From positions 1 to 64,000 of the forward strand of contig CAVPXS010000014.1 in NCBI GenBank assembly GCA_963709775.1: a stretch of DNA of 64,000 nt. Direction: 5' to 3'. Both the position numbers and the translations under genes were made by a program. Source of the stretch: Salinimicrobium sp963709775 (GTDB taxonomy: Bacteria; Bacteroidota; Bacteroidia; Flavobacteriales; Flavobacteriaceae). A model generated the notes under the pieces. It did no database searches. It was given only the letters and a program-made list of their open reading frames with translations, and had not been told where the DNA came from. Below are positions 15,355 to 24,506 of this stretch, piece after piece; within the stretch, counting starts at the first letter, position 1, and each line of letters starts with the position of its first letter.

Positions 15355-15720
15355 ATGAAAATGCTGAAAAAATCTATTATGAATTTGAGAGTAAAGCTCT
15401 TCTTGCTGATGCTTCTTGGTAGCACCTGCTCTCTTTTTTCGGCCAGTTCAGACCTTCCTGTTAATCAGGTACAGGAAAAGGAGCAGGAGGCAGAAAGCCA
15501 TGACCTGTTAGGTGAGCAGATCACTTCTTTGTTTGATTCTATACTCCCTACCCACAAAAATCTCCTTTTTTCAAGCGGTGGTTATAGTACAGGAAGTGAT
15601 TTTGAAGCTCATATCCTTAACCATACTTTTACTTCCCTTAATTACATTAAGCGCTCCCGTTACATTATTCCTGGTTTGGGAGTAAAGGAAGTAATTTTCC
15701 CGTTTCACATTTTTCTCTAG
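15355..15720 (+). CDS. Small secreted protein, unknown
   Basis: About 121 residues from the ATG at 15355 (a TTG at 15349 is also possible). Basic start, then a hydrophobic signal (VKLFLLMLLGSTCSLFSAS) with probable cleavage near residue 32, followed by an acidic stretch (QVQEKEQEAESHDLL). No domain recognised. The C-terminus (VIFPFHIFL) is hydrophobic, and the protein could be truncated. Confidence 0.5.
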   Translation: MKMLKKSIMNLRVKLFLLMLLGSTCSLFSASSDLPVNQVQEKEQEAESHDLLGEQITSLFDSILPTHKNLLFSSGGYSTGSDFEAHILNHTFTSLNYIKRSRYIIPGLGVKEVIFPFHIFL

Positions 15721-15825
15721 GGTTTCAGTCCAGAATTCGTGTATTGGTGCTTAGTACCATCACTTGTGTCGTCCTTTTAGAATAGACACTAAAATCTGTT
15801 ACCTGAAACTTAATGATTGAACTAT

Positions 15826-16329
15826 ATGAAACTTGATATATTGATTGTGGATTTTGCCATGCTGGCATTAGTGTTTGTACCTTATCTTATTTTTATCCTT
15901 ATTGGGAAAAGAGAAGAACGTAATTTGAAAAATACATTTTTAGAAGAGGCCCGGAAACTTCGTCTTCGGCTTGATGAGAAGGATAAGTGGAATAATAATA
16001 TAATAGGGCTGGACAAAGAAAAGACAACTCTTCTACTGGTACAAAAAAGAAGAACCGGGTTGTTGACAGAAGTTATAGACCTTCGGGAAGTGCGGGCGTG
16101 TGAAGTGCTCCAGGAGGTGCAGACCGTAAGAATTGAACAAAGGAACGAACAGATCCTTCAAAAGATAGATCTGCAGTTGAAGTTGTATGACGGTTCCTTC
16201 AGAATCATAAAATTGTACGACTGTGAAGAGACTTACACTCAGGATTATGAGTTGAAACATGCAGAGAAATGGAATAACACAATAAATTCCTTTATAGCTT
16301 TTCGCCCTACCATTAATTCTGCAGCATAG
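15826..16329 (+). CDS. Membrane-anchored protein with cytoplasmic domain, unknown
   Basis: About 167 residues from the ATG at 15826. One N-terminal transmembrane helix (VDFAMLALVFVPYLIFILI), then a basic, helical and beta-stranded soluble part (EKTTLLLVQKRRTGLLTEVIDL; LKLYDGSFRIIKLYD) resembling a small PH-like fold. Unrecognised family. A strong hairpin terminator follows. Confidence 0.6.
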   Translation: MKLDILIVDFAMLALVFVPYLIFILIGKREERNLKNTFLEEARKLRLRLDEKDKWNNNIIGLDKEKTTLLLVQKRRTGLLTEVIDLREVRACEVLQEVQTVRIEQRNEQILQKIDLQLKLYDGSFRIIKLYDCEETYTQDYELKHAEKWNNTINSFIAFRPTINSAA

Positions 16330-16342
16330 CCGCAAAAAATCC

Positions 16343-16372
16343 GGGAAGAGACAATCTTCACTGTCTCTTCCC
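16343..16372 (+). terminator. Hairpin terminator
   Basis: GGGAAGAGACA pairs with TGTCTCTTCCC around an 8-nt loop, followed by an interrupted T-rich tract. Confidence 0.65.
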
Positions 16373-16424
16373 AAATTCCCCTTTTTCCTTTATTCATTTT
16401 AACTAAATATTTTTCTCATATTTA

Positions 16425-17381
16425 ATGATACTTCAAAGTTTACTTCTCATTGCCGGTCTCTTATTGTTGATCAAAGGTGCCGGTTGGCTTGTGGAAAATT
16501 CCTCTGCCTTCGCCCGTAAGAAAAAGATATCCGATCTTGCCATTGGTCTTACCATAGTGGCTTTTGGAACTTCGGCCCCCGAGTTGGTGGTGAATGCCGT
16601 TGCGGCCTATCAGGGGCACGAGGAGATTGTCTTTGCCAACGTGATAGGAAGTAATAATTTCAACCTTCTCTTTATTCTGGGAGTGGCAGGATTGATCTCT
16701 CCTTTATTGGTACAGCAAACTACTGTGTGGAAAGAGATTCCAATTTCCTTACTTGCTGCAGTAGTGCTTTTTTTCCTGGTCAATGATTTTTTTGTAGATC
16801 AGGAAGGTTCTTTGAGCAGGTGGGACGCTTTGGTTCTGATTTTATTCTTTCTGGCTTTTCTTTTTTATGTCTATAAGCAATTAAAAGATGTCCCTTCAAC
16901 CTCTCCGGGTTTAGAAAAGGAAAAGTCAAATACCAGAATCTTCGGGTTTATTATTCTTGGACTTGCAGGTTTGATCCTGGGAGGAAGGCTGGTGGTTGAA
17001 AGTGCTATGCAAATTGCAGGAACTCTTGGGGTGAGTGAGAAGATCATTGGTATTACCATTGTTGCCGCCGGTACTTCTTTGCCCGAGTTAGCCACTTCTG
17101 TTATTGCGGCCTTTAAGAAGAACAATGATATTGCAGTAGGTAACATTATTGGCTCCAATATTTTTAATATTTTCTTCATTCTGGGATTAAGTGCTCTGGT
17201 AAGACCTATTGGATACAATGCCGTTTTTAACAACGACCTGTTTCTCCTGTTTGGAGGTACGGCTCTGTTGTTTCTATTCATGTTTCTTGGTGGAAAGAGA
17301 AGGCTCGAAAGATGGGAAGCAGGTGTTTTGCTCCTGATTTATCTGGTCTACACCACCTACCTTGTTCTTAAAGAGATATAA
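16425..17381 (+). CDS. Calcium/sodium antiporter (CaCA family, YrbG-like)
   Basis: 318 residues, about ten transmembrane helices in two homologous halves. Each half carries an alpha-repeat: FGTSAPELVVNAVAA with VIGSNNFNLLFILG in the first, and AAGTSLPELATSVIAA with GNIIGSNIFNIFFILG in the second. The paired Glu (GTSAPE/GTSLPE) and Asn (GSN) residues bind Ca2+ and Na+. The protein exports Ca2+ from the cytoplasm using the Na+ gradient, which fits a marine bacterium. It starts 95 bp after the upstream gene behind a terminator, so it has its own promoter. Confidence 0.93.
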   Translation: MILQSLLLIAGLLLLIKGAGWLVENSSAFARKKKISDLAIGLTIVAFGTSAPELVVNAVAAYQGHEEIVFANVIGSNNFNLLFILGVAGLISPLLVQQTTVWKEIPISLLAAVVLFFLVNDFFVDQEGSLSRWDALVLILFFLAFLFYVYKQLKDVPSTSPGLEKEKSNTRIFGFIILGLAGLILGGRLVVESAMQIAGTLGVSEKIIGITIVAAGTSLPELATSVIAAFKKNNDIAVGNIIGSNIFNIFFILGLSALVRPIGYNAVFNNDLFLLFGGTALLFLFMFLGGKRRLERWEAGVLLLIYLVYTTYLVLKEI

Positions 17382-17427
17382 AATCTGTGGATAAGGCAGG
17401 TCTTTAATATAAACAACTTCTGAAGTC

Positions 17428-18732
17428 ATGGATAAAAAAAATATCCCAATGCACTGGAAGATTCTTATTGGAATGAGTCTGGGTGTATTTCTGGGTCTGG
17501 CGTTGGCGCAGTTTGAATGGGGTCCCTCTTTTGTCCGGGATTGGATTAAACCTTTCGGTAATATATTTATAAATGCACTGAAGCTAATTGCTGTTCCTCT
17601 AATCCTGGCTTCGCTGATCAAAGGTGTCTCCGACCTGAAAGACCTTTCTAACCTTTCAAAAATGGGATTTCGAACGGTCTTTACTTTTGTTCTCACCACT
17701 ATAGTGGCAGTTTGTATAGGTCTTCTTCTGGTAAACCTCATTAAACCCGGTGCTTCAATTTCTGAAGAGACCAGACTGGACCTCCTTTCAAGTTATGAAA
17801 CCGAGGCTTCTACAAATATTTCTAAAGCTGTTGTACAGCAGGAGACCGGTCCGCTCCAGGGAATAGTGGATATTGTGCCCGAAAATTTTATGGGAGCCGC
17901 TGCAGATAACAGAAATATGCTTCAGGTGATCTTCTTTGCCCTAATGGTAGGAGTGGGATTAATTCTTATTCCCGGGGATACGGCAAAACCGGTTAAGGAA
18001 TTCTTTGATGGTTTCAACGAGGTAATTCTTAAAATGATCGATATCATCATGATGGCTGCGCCTGTTGGTGTTTTTGCTCTCTTGGCGACTCTGGTGATTG
18101 ATTCCCCCAGCCTTGACCTATTTGCCGCCCTTGGTATGTATGCCTTCACTGTTATTCTTGGATTGCTCTTAATGATTGGCGTGTATGGCTTAATGGTTTA
18201 TTTTTTTACCCGAAGATCCCCACTTTCTTTTTTTAAGGGAATAGCTCCTGCTCAATTACTGGCTTTCTCGACAAGTTCCAGTGCTGCAACTCTTCCTGTA
18301 ACTATGGAAAGGGTAACCGAACACCTGGGGGTGCCAAAAGAAGTCGCCAGTTTTGTGCTTCCGGTTGGGGCGACCATAAACATGGATGGTACCAGTCTCT
18401 ACCAGGCAGTAGCAGCAGTTTTTATAGCCCAGGCATTTGGACTCGATCTTTCTTTGGGAACCCAATTGGGAATCATTCTAACTGCTACGCTTGCCTCAAT
18501 AGGATCGGCAGCAGTACCGGGAGCAGGAATGGTAATGCTGGTAATAGTTCTTGCCCAGGCAGGAATACCCGAGGCAGGATTGGCTTTGATCTTCGGAATT
18601 GACAGACCTTTAGATATGTGCAGGACCGTGGTGAATGTCTCCGGAGATGCCGCAGTTTCCAGCTTAGTGGCAAAAGCTGTTGTTTCCAGGGTAAATCCTG
18701 CTACAGCCGAACTGGAGGAAGTGCAGATTTAA
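17428..18732 (+). CDS. Dicarboxylate/amino acid:cation symporter (DAACS family)
   Basis: 434 residues of the GltP/DctA type. Signature segments are the serine-rich re-entrant loop FSTSSSAATLPVTMERV, the TM7 motif ATINMDGTSLYQAVAAVFIAQ, the second re-entrant loop SIGSAAVPGAGMVMLV, and DRPLDMCRTVVNVSGDA with the substrate-binding Asp, Arg and Asn. It couples uptake of glutamate, aspartate or C4-dicarboxylates to Na+ or H+. Only 46 bp separate it from the exchanger gene, so the two may be co-transcribed. Its stop codon overlaps that of the convergent gene on the other strand. Confidence 0.93.
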   Translation: MDKKNIPMHWKILIGMSLGVFLGLALAQFEWGPSFVRDWIKPFGNIFINALKLIAVPLILASLIKGVSDLKDLSNLSKMGFRTVFTFVLTTIVAVCIGLLLVNLIKPGASISEETRLDLLSSYETEASTNISKAVVQQETGPLQGIVDIVPENFMGAAADNRNMLQVIFFALMVGVGLILIPGDTAKPVKEFFDGFNEVILKMIDIIMMAAPVGVFALLATLVIDSPSLDLFAALGMYAFTVILGLLLMIGVYGLMVYFFTRRSPLSFFKGIAPAQLLAFSTSSSAATLPVTMERVTEHLGVPKEVASFVLPVGATINMDGTSLYQAVAAVFIAQAFGLDLSLGTQLGIILTATLASIGSAAVPGAGMVMLVIVLAQAGIPEAGLALIFGIDRPLDMCRTVVNVSGDAAVSSLVAKAVVSRVNPATAELEEVQI

Positions 18733-19394
18733 CCTTTTGGAGAGAATATGGAATTCATTTCCAGGTCTTCATAGTTGATACTCCTGTCTTTTGAAAGAAC
18801 TACCTCTCCCTGTTTATTTGTAGGAAAACCCGGATCAATATGGCGGTCTATAATCACAGAATTCTGATTGGTGATCACCCAAAAGGATTTGATTGTTCCA
18901 TTTCCCGGTTTCCTGAGCCAGATATATTGATGCCATTTTTTTCTGTTTGCCTCATACTCAAGATGAACAGCTGCTTCCTTGCCGGGCAAAGGTATTTCAA
19001 AGGCTGAGGGATTATGAGGTTTTAGAGTTCCAAGATCTGTGAATTTTCCATCCTGGCTGTATACCGTATCCTCAGATAAAGAATAGTCATAATGAACCTT
19101 TCTTCTCACTTTAAGATTTTGAATGGGATCTTTTCCATTGAGGGTGATGAGAACCATGGCAATAGAATCCTGCGTCTTTGAAATAATGTTGGCCTGGGGA
19201 TAACTATAGACACCCCGGGATCTTAGCTCTTCTGAAAGCTGCTGATTCTTGTTTTCGAGGATTCTTATTTCTTCAAGTCTTTTCTCCAGTTGATCTTCGG
19301 CGTTGATACTTCCTTTTTTCATGCCCAGGAGAAAAGCAGCTGCCGCTAATCCTAAAAGGATTATAGCCCAAACAAAGTCTGAATTTATCTTCAT
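18729..19394 (-). CDS. Membrane-anchored coiled-coil protein, unknown
   Basis: 221 residues: an N-terminal transmembrane helix (FVWAIILLGLAAAAFLLGM), a short coiled coil (AEDQLEKRLEEIRILENKN, about 32-60) and a periplasmic beta-rich domain that begins about SIAMVLITLNGKDPIQNLK and ends at the C-terminus. The domain contains VHYDYSLSEDTVYSQDG and is not one I can name. Convergent with the symporter gene, overlapping it by 4 bp. Confidence 0.7.
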   Translation of the reverse strand: MKINSDFVWAIILLGLAAAAFLLGMKKGSINAEDQLEKRLEEIRILENKNQQLSEELRSRGVYSYPQANIISKTQDSIAMVLITLNGKDPIQNLKVRRKVHYDYSLSEDTVYSQDGKFTDLGTLKPHNPSAFEIPLPGKEAAVHLEYEANRKKWHQYIWLRKPGNGTIKSFWVITNQNSVIIDRHIDPGFPTNKQGEVVLSKDRSINYEDLEMNSIFSPKG

Positions 19395-19773
19395 TCGATA
19401 AAGTGGGAATTTTAATACAATATATGCTTTAATTAGTTCGAAGCCATATACAAAGCAAATTTTCTCCGGGGAGCTTAAGACCTAAATACAATAACTAAGG
19501 AAGGGCTAGCGGTAGTGTTTCTCGCGTGTTACAAATATTTTGTGCCTGTGATGAACTCTTAAATTAAGATCATGCTTTAGTTCGACAATGAAAGGCCCTC
19601 CGGTATCATTTGTTAAGGGTACAAAAAATGTAAAGTAAAATAATCTTCCTTATATATTTTCTTTTTGAAGTAAAGTTTTGGTTTACAAATAATTACATAA
19701 GACGATTAAAAAATTATTTTCAACAGAAGGTGCGAAATGGCATCCAATTTGCAGATAGAGGAGAAAAGGATCT
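19395..19773. other. Intergenic stretch without a recognised gene
   Basis: About 380 bp, AT-rich, between the divergent start of the coiled-coil gene and a possible small gene. I see no RNA, repeat or terminator in it. Confidence 0.5.
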
Positions 19774-19899
19774 ATGTCTAAAAAGGATATAATAAAGCTT
19801 ATCAAAAACTCCGATGTTCCCTGCATTGGGCTTTTTGTGTTGGCGGCTGTGGCAGGAATAATTCTTATTCTTTCCCTTCACAGATTGTGGTTCTTTTGA
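19774..19899 (+). CDS. Possible 41-residue single-pass membrane protein
   Basis: The ATG at 19774 follows a purine-rich GAGGAGAAAAGGA, the best ribosome-binding site in the neighbourhood. The 41 residues are a basic N-terminus (SKKDIIKLIKNSD) and one membrane helix (IGLFVLAAVAGIILILSL), ending RLWFF. It stops 7 bp before the convergent carbonic anhydrase gene. Small and unrecognised, but RBS plus a clean helix make it plausible. Confidence 0.45.
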   Translation: MSKKDIIKLIKNSDVPCIGLFVLAAVAGIILILSLHRLWFF

Positions 19900-19906
19900 G
19901 AAGTAG

Positions 19907-20422
19907 CTATTCCTCCTGAAACCATTTGCTATACATGATATAGTTCGCAGCAGTTTTCTCAAGATTTGCGATCTGGGCTTCAGATAATTTTTTAATCTTT
20001 CTTGCAGGAATTCCTGCGTAAATATGGCCCGCCTCACAAATTGTTTTTTCCAGAACCACAGCTCCTGCAGCAATAATACAGTCTTCCTCAACTACTGCAT
20101 CATCCATCACTATTGCTCCCATTCCAACTAATGCCCTGTCTTTTATACTGCAGCCATGTACTATTGCTCTATGGCCAATTGAAACATCGTTTCCTATACT
20201 GGTAGCTGCTTTTTTATAAGTGCAGTGTATAACAGCTCCATCCTGGATGTTTGTTCGGTCTCCTATGTGGATGGAATTTACATCCCCCCGTACTACAGCT
20301 GTAAACCAAATTGAACAATTTTTTCCAATAACAACATCTCCTACTATTGTTGCATTTTCGGCAATAAAGCAATTATCGCCTATTTGAGGTTTTTTATCTT
20401 CTACGGGAAGGATGAGAGGCAT
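19907..20422 (-). CDS. Gamma-class carbonic anhydrase-like protein (left-handed beta-helix)
   Basis: 171 residues with hexapeptide repeats typical of the LbH fold (IGDNCFIAENATIVGDVVIG; SIHIGDRTNIQDGAVIHC; SIGNDVSIGHRAIVHGCSI; ALVGMGAIVMDDAVVEEDC). Zinc-ligand histidines are in AVIHC, IGHRAIVHG and the preceding turn. It resembles the YrdA/PaaY/CaiE group; carbonic anhydrase activity is likely but not certain. The start at 20422 (MPLILPVEDKKP) is chosen because the longer open frame adds 21 residues not typical of the family. Confidence 0.88.
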   Translation of the reverse strand: MPLILPVEDKKPQIGDNCFIAENATIVGDVVIGKNCSIWFTAVVRGDVNSIHIGDRTNIQDGAVIHCTYKKAATSIGNDVSIGHRAIVHGCSIKDRALVGMGAIVMDDAVVEEDCIIAAGAVVLEKTICEAGHIYAGIPARKIKKLSEAQIANLEKTAANYIMYSKWFQEE

Positions 20423-20559
20423 AAGAATCTTTTTTTGTTCTGTAAAAATACAAAAGGCCGGGTTCCTTTCATTGTTCTGGGACAAATTTTAGCCCTTCCG
20501 GATAGAGTTGACTGGAAAAACAAAAATGACTATCTTTTAATTTTAAGGAACCAGAAATT

Positions 20560-21186
20560 ATGGAGGAAAAAAGTCCTGAAAATAAGTATAATGTGATCCT
20601 GCGCCTACCTGTGAAAATCAATTATAAGGTGCTGGAAACCTATCTTCAGAAGAAATTACTAGGAAAAGTCTTAAGTAAGGGAAAAGCAAATGGCCAAACC
20701 GCCGACCATGCCCGAATACAAAAGATTAACCTTGAACGAAGCCATTTAGAAGACTTTGATCTTGCAGTACATGTGCAGTTAAGGCTGCTCACTACCTTTT
20801 TTAAGAACAGGGAAATTTCTGCTGTTGCACATCTTTCTTTGGGATTTCAGGAAGCAGAGCAGGAGTTACTAATTAGACGATTTAAAGTGGAGAGTGAAAA
20901 CAATGGTTGGGTAATAAATAACCTTGTCGAAATGCTTATCAATAACTTCTTATACTCCAGGCTTAAAGAGAAAATGAAATTTGACATTCGCCCAATAGTT
21001 TCTAAAAAATTAGAGAAACTTAATGAAAAACTTACCGGTGCACTGCAGGTTACAGAGGGGGTGAATATTACCGGGAAGATTAATGAATTCAGAGTTCAGG
21101 ATATTATTCCGGGCCAGAGAACTTTACTTGTTTCCGTTCAGGTACTGGGGAATAACGTTTTGAATATTAACAGCATTGATATTTAA
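20560..21186 (+). CDS. Conserved protein of DUF4403-like type
   Basis: 208 residues, no signal peptide. It shows repeated amphipathic beta strands (NVILRLPVKINYKVLETYL; DLAVHVQLRLLTTFFKNREI; RTLLVSVQVLGNNVLNI) and lipid-binding-protein-like long helices (LVEMLINNFLYSRLKEKMKF). The pattern 'IxLPVxIxYxxLExxL' recalls DUF4403, but the assignment is by eye. A hairpin terminator follows. Confidence 0.6.
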   Translation: MEEKSPENKYNVILRLPVKINYKVLETYLQKKLLGKVLSKGKANGQTADHARIQKINLERSHLEDFDLAVHVQLRLLTTFFKNREISAVAHLSLGFQEAEQELLIRRFKVESENNGWVINNLVEMLINNFLYSRLKEKMKFDIRPIVSKKLEKLNEKLTGALQVTEGVNITGKINEFRVQDIIPGQRTLLVSVQVLGNNVLNINSIDI

Positions 21187-21197
21187 AGCAAAAAAAA

Positions 21198-21230
21198 TTC
21201 CCATAACACCTTTTTCAAGGGCTATGGGAA
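21198..21230. terminator. Bidirectional hairpin terminator
   Basis: TTCCCATA pairs with TATGGGAA, with A-rich flank on the left and AAT-rich flank on the right. Placed between convergent genes. Confidence 0.6.
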
Positions 21231-21257
21231 TAAATAACATTTCAGGATTTATTTTTC

Positions 21258-21767
21258 CTAAGCTGCGGGCTGCTGTTCAACTTCCCTGTTGCTGTCAATA
21301 AGATTTTTACGAATTTCATCGTGCTTATTCATCATTTCTTCATGTTCACTCTGCATGGTGCTGTGCTCATCCATCATGGTTTGATGCACCTCTTTCATTT
21401 TGGAGATCTGGGCTTTCATTTCTGAACTGCTCAGGTTTCCGAAGTTATCTTTAAGGTCTTGATGGCCTTGCATTAATTCTTCATGACCGGCTAACAAGCC
21501 TTCATGCTTTTTAAGGATAACTTCATTTTGTGCCATTTGATCATAATAGGTAGAATCTGAAACCTGCATAGTGTCCAGCTGCTGCATGAGCTCGTTATGG
21601 CTCTGCTGCATTTTCTGATGGGTGGCCTGGAACTCTGCATGAACTTCTGCAATACTATCGTTCTGTGCCATCAATTCATCAAACTCTTTGGATAAGTTTT
21701 CTTTTTCATTGTCACCACAAGAAGCTAAAAGTCCCATGGTGAAAACTAAAATCATAAATTTTTTCAT
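21258..21767 (-). CDS. Lipoprotein with long His/Met-rich coiled coil
   Basis: 169 residues from the ATG at 21767. The upstream extension of the open frame is ignored because it would bury the lipoprotein signal (KKFMILVFTMGLLASC, Cys 17). The mature part is one long helix with heptad-like repeats containing H and M at regular spacing (HAEFQATHQKMQQSHNEL; EGLLAGHEELMQGHQDLKD; HEEMMNKHDEI). A periplasmic spacer, or metal (Cu/Zn) buffering, is conceivable from the His/Met content, but that is inference. No family recognised. Confidence 0.7.
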   Translation of the reverse strand: MKKFMILVFTMGLLASCGDNEKENLSKEFDELMAQNDSIAEVHAEFQATHQKMQQSHNELMQQLDTMQVSDSTYYDQMAQNEVILKKHEGLLAGHEELMQGHQDLKDNFGNLSSSEMKAQISKMKEVHQTMMDEHSTMQSEHEEMMNKHDEIRKNLIDSNREVEQQPAA

Positions 21768-21955
21768 TATATTTTCTTTTTGGTGGTTAATCCCTTCAAA
21801 AATACAAAAGCGTACCTCTACTAGTTGTAATAATCTGTTAAAAGGATTTAGAGAGGACATTGGAGATTAAAAATGCAATTCTATATAATGACCGGAAACC
21901 ATATAAAGGTTACCTGCTGTTATAAATGAGTATCTTTGCAAAGAAAAATTGAATT

Positions 21956-22846
21956 ATGGCGCATAAAGCAGGATTTGTAAATATAATAGGTAACCCTAAT
22001 GTTGGGAAATCTACCCTAATGAACGCCTTTGTGGGGGAGAAATTGAGTATCATTACTTCCAAGGCGCAAACCACGCGGCACCGCATTCTTGGTATCGTAA
22101 ATGGAGATGACTTTCAGGTCATCCTTAGCGACACCCCCGGTATTATAAAACCCGCCTATCAACTTCAGGAGTCGATGATGGATTTCGTCAAATCTGCTTT
22201 TGAAGATGCAGATGTTTTGATTTATATGGTGGAGATTGGGGAACAGGAACTCAAAGATGAATCCTTCTTCAACAAGATTATCCATTCAGAAATCCCTGTT
22301 TTATTGCTTCTGAATAAAATAGATAAATCGAACCAGCAACAACTTGAAGAACAGGTACAGCTTTGGCAGGAGAAAGTTCCAAATGCCGAAATATTTCCTG
22401 TTTCTGCACTTGAAGGTTTTAATGTGCCGCAGGTTTTCAATAGAATTGTGGAACTTTTACCAGAGTCGCCTCCGTTCTATCCAAAAGACACACTTACAGA
22501 TAAGCCCGAACGCTTTTTTGTCAATGAGATCGTAAGGGAAAAGATCCTTATGCACTACAAAAAGGAAATTCCTTACAGCGTGGAGATCGATACAGAAGAA
22601 TTTTTTGAAGAGGAGGAGATCATTCGTATGCGCAGTGTGATCATGGTCGAAAGGGAAACTCAAAAAGGTATTATTATTGGCCATAAAGGCGCCGCATTAA
22701 AAAGAGTGGGAGTAGAGGCGCGCAAGGATCTTGAGAAATTCTTCGGAAAACAGGTACACCTTGAGCTATATGTGAAGGTGAACAAGAACTGGCGAAGTGA
22801 TTCAAAACAGTTGCGCCGCTTTGGTTACTCAGGGGATAAAAAGTAA
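21956..22846 (+). CDS. era: GTPase Era
   Basis: 296 residues. G1 GNPNVGKSTLMNAF, a switch I region with TTRHRI, G3 DTPG, G4 NKID and G5 SAL, followed by a C-terminal KH RNA-binding domain with GIIIGHKGAALKRVG. Era binds the 3' end of 16S rRNA and assists 30S maturation at the membrane. A promoter-like TATCTTTG (matching the Bacteroidota -7 box TANNTTTG) lies about 25 bp before the start. The ribosome-assembly GTPase gene der follows about 165 bp downstream. Confidence 0.97.
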   Translation: MAHKAGFVNIIGNPNVGKSTLMNAFVGEKLSIITSKAQTTRHRILGIVNGDDFQVILSDTPGIIKPAYQLQESMMDFVKSAFEDADVLIYMVEIGEQELKDESFFNKIIHSEIPVLLLLNKIDKSNQQQLEEQVQLWQEKVPNAEIFPVSALEGFNVPQVFNRIVELLPESPPFYPKDTLTDKPERFFVNEIVREKILMHYKKEIPYSVEIDTEEFFEEEEIIRMRSVIMVERETQKGIIIGHKGAALKRVGVEARKDLEKFFGKQVHLELYVKVNKNWRSDSKQLRRFGYSGDKK

Positions 22847-23011
22847 ATTTTAAATTCTGTTTTGTAGCAAAAGTTAATCTCGACCACATTTTATTTTTTG
22901 CAAAATTTAAAAAACATTTATCTCTATTATTCCTGAAAATTAGGCAGGTATAAGTGCCGGGCAATTGTTTTAAATGCCCTAATTTTGCAGCCTTATTAAG
23001 AAAATTTTATT

Positions 23012-24316
23012 ATGAGCAGTATAGTAGCCATTGTAGGTAGGCCTAACGTTGGTAAATCCACATTTTTTAACCGGTTAATTCAGCGCCGGGAAGCCATCGT
23101 AGACTCAGTGAGCGGAGTGACCCGCGATCGTCACTACGGGAAAACCGACTGGAATGGCCGTTATTTTTCAATAATTGATACCGGGGGATATATCCTTGGA
23201 AGTGATGATGTTTTTGAAGCCGAAATTGATAAGCAGGTAGAACTTGCCATTGGAGAGGCCGATGCTATCATTTTTATGGTTGATGTGGAATCCGGGGTTA
23301 CTCCTATGGATGAAGATGTAGCTCAGCTCCTTCGGAAGGTGAATAAACCTGTTTTCCTTGCTGTAAACAAGGTAGATAATGGAAAAAGATTAGAAAATGC
23401 AGTGGAATTCTATTCCCTTGGATTGGGCGAATATTTTCCAATAGCCAGTACCAGCGGTAGTGGTACGGGGGAATTGTTGGATGCTTTGGTAGAAGCTCTA
23501 CCCGAAGATACCCGTCCTGAAGAAGCCGAATTACCACGTTTTGCTGTGGTTGGTCGTCCCAATGCAGGAAAATCTTCTTTTATTAATGCATTAATAGGGG
23601 AAGATCGATACATAGTGACAGATATTGCCGGAACTACCCGGGACTCCATCGATACGAAATACAACCGTTTTGGTTTTGAATTTAATCTGGTAGATACTGC
23701 CGGTATACGCCGCAAGTCAAAGGTTAAAGAAGACCTGGAGTTCTACTCTGTGATGCGTTCTGTACGAGCTATAGAACATTGCGATGTTTGTTTGATCGTG
23801 ATGGATGCAACCCGTGGGTTCGATGGACAGGTGCAGAATATCTTCTGGCTGGCCCAGCGTAACAGGAAAGGTATCGTGATACTTGTGAATAAATGGGATC
23901 TCCTGGAAAAGGAGACCAACACCATGAAAGAATACGAGGCCAAAATTCGTCTTGAAATGGAACCTTTTACAGATGTGCCTATTGTTTTTATTTCGGTGCT
24001 CACAAAACAACGTATTTTTAAAGCGATAGAAACTGCTGTAGATGTTTATAAAAACAGAAGCAAAAAGATCAAAACCAGCGAACTTAATGAGGTAATGCTT
24101 CCTATCATGGAAGCTTATCCACCGCCGGCTTACAAGGGGAAATACGTGAAGATAAAATTCTGTATGCAATTGCCTACCCCGCAGCCACAATTCGCTTTCT
24201 TCTGTAATTTACCACAGTATGTAAAGGATCCTTATAAGAGATTCCTGGAGAATAAATTGAGAGAGAAGTTTGACTTCACAGGTGTGCCTGTTTCGGTTTA
24301 CTTCAGAAAAAAATAA
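23012..24316 (+). CDS. der: GTPase Der (EngA)
   Basis: 434 residues with two consecutive G domains: G1 GRPNVGKSTFFNRL and NKVD in the first; GRPNAGKSSFINAL, DTAGIRRKSK and NKWDL in the second, then a C-terminal KH-like domain. Der acts in 50S subunit assembly. A TAATTTTG element about 30 bp before the ATG fits a -7 box. A strong terminator follows. Confidence 0.97.
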   Translation: MSSIVAIVGRPNVGKSTFFNRLIQRREAIVDSVSGVTRDRHYGKTDWNGRYFSIIDTGGYILGSDDVFEAEIDKQVELAIGEADAIIFMVDVESGVTPMDEDVAQLLRKVNKPVFLAVNKVDNGKRLENAVEFYSLGLGEYFPIASTSGSGTGELLDALVEALPEDTRPEEAELPRFAVVGRPNAGKSSFINALIGEDRYIVTDIAGTTRDSIDTKYNRFGFEFNLVDTAGIRRKSKVKEDLEFYSVMRSVRAIEHCDVCLIVMDATRGFDGQVQNIFWLAQRNRKGIVILVNKWDLLEKETNTMKEYEAKIRLEMEPFTDVPIVFISVLTKQRIFKAIETAVDVYKNRSKKIKTSELNEVMLPIMEAYPPPAYKGKYVKIKFCMQLPTPQPQFAFFCNLPQYVKDPYKRFLENKLREKFDFTGVPVSVYFRKK

Positions 24317-24349
24317 GGTGAAGGTGTAATTTAAGCCTTTTTAAAATCG

Positions 24350-24388
24350 AATAAATGCTGTTACCTAAAGTAGCAGCATTTATTTTTT
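24350..24388 (+). terminator. Rho-independent terminator after der
   Basis: AATAAATGCTG pairs with CAGCATTTATT around a short loop, then T7. It can serve both the plus-strand der gene and the converging minus-strand operon. Confidence 0.75.
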
Positions 24389-24506
24389 TCAATATATTTT
24401 TGCCGGTAAGCAGTTAAAAAGGGAATCAGTGCCCGGGAATTGATGCTTTCAATTTCCTGCTCACAAAAACTGCCCACTAAATTACTGAATACTGCCTACT
24501 TCACGA

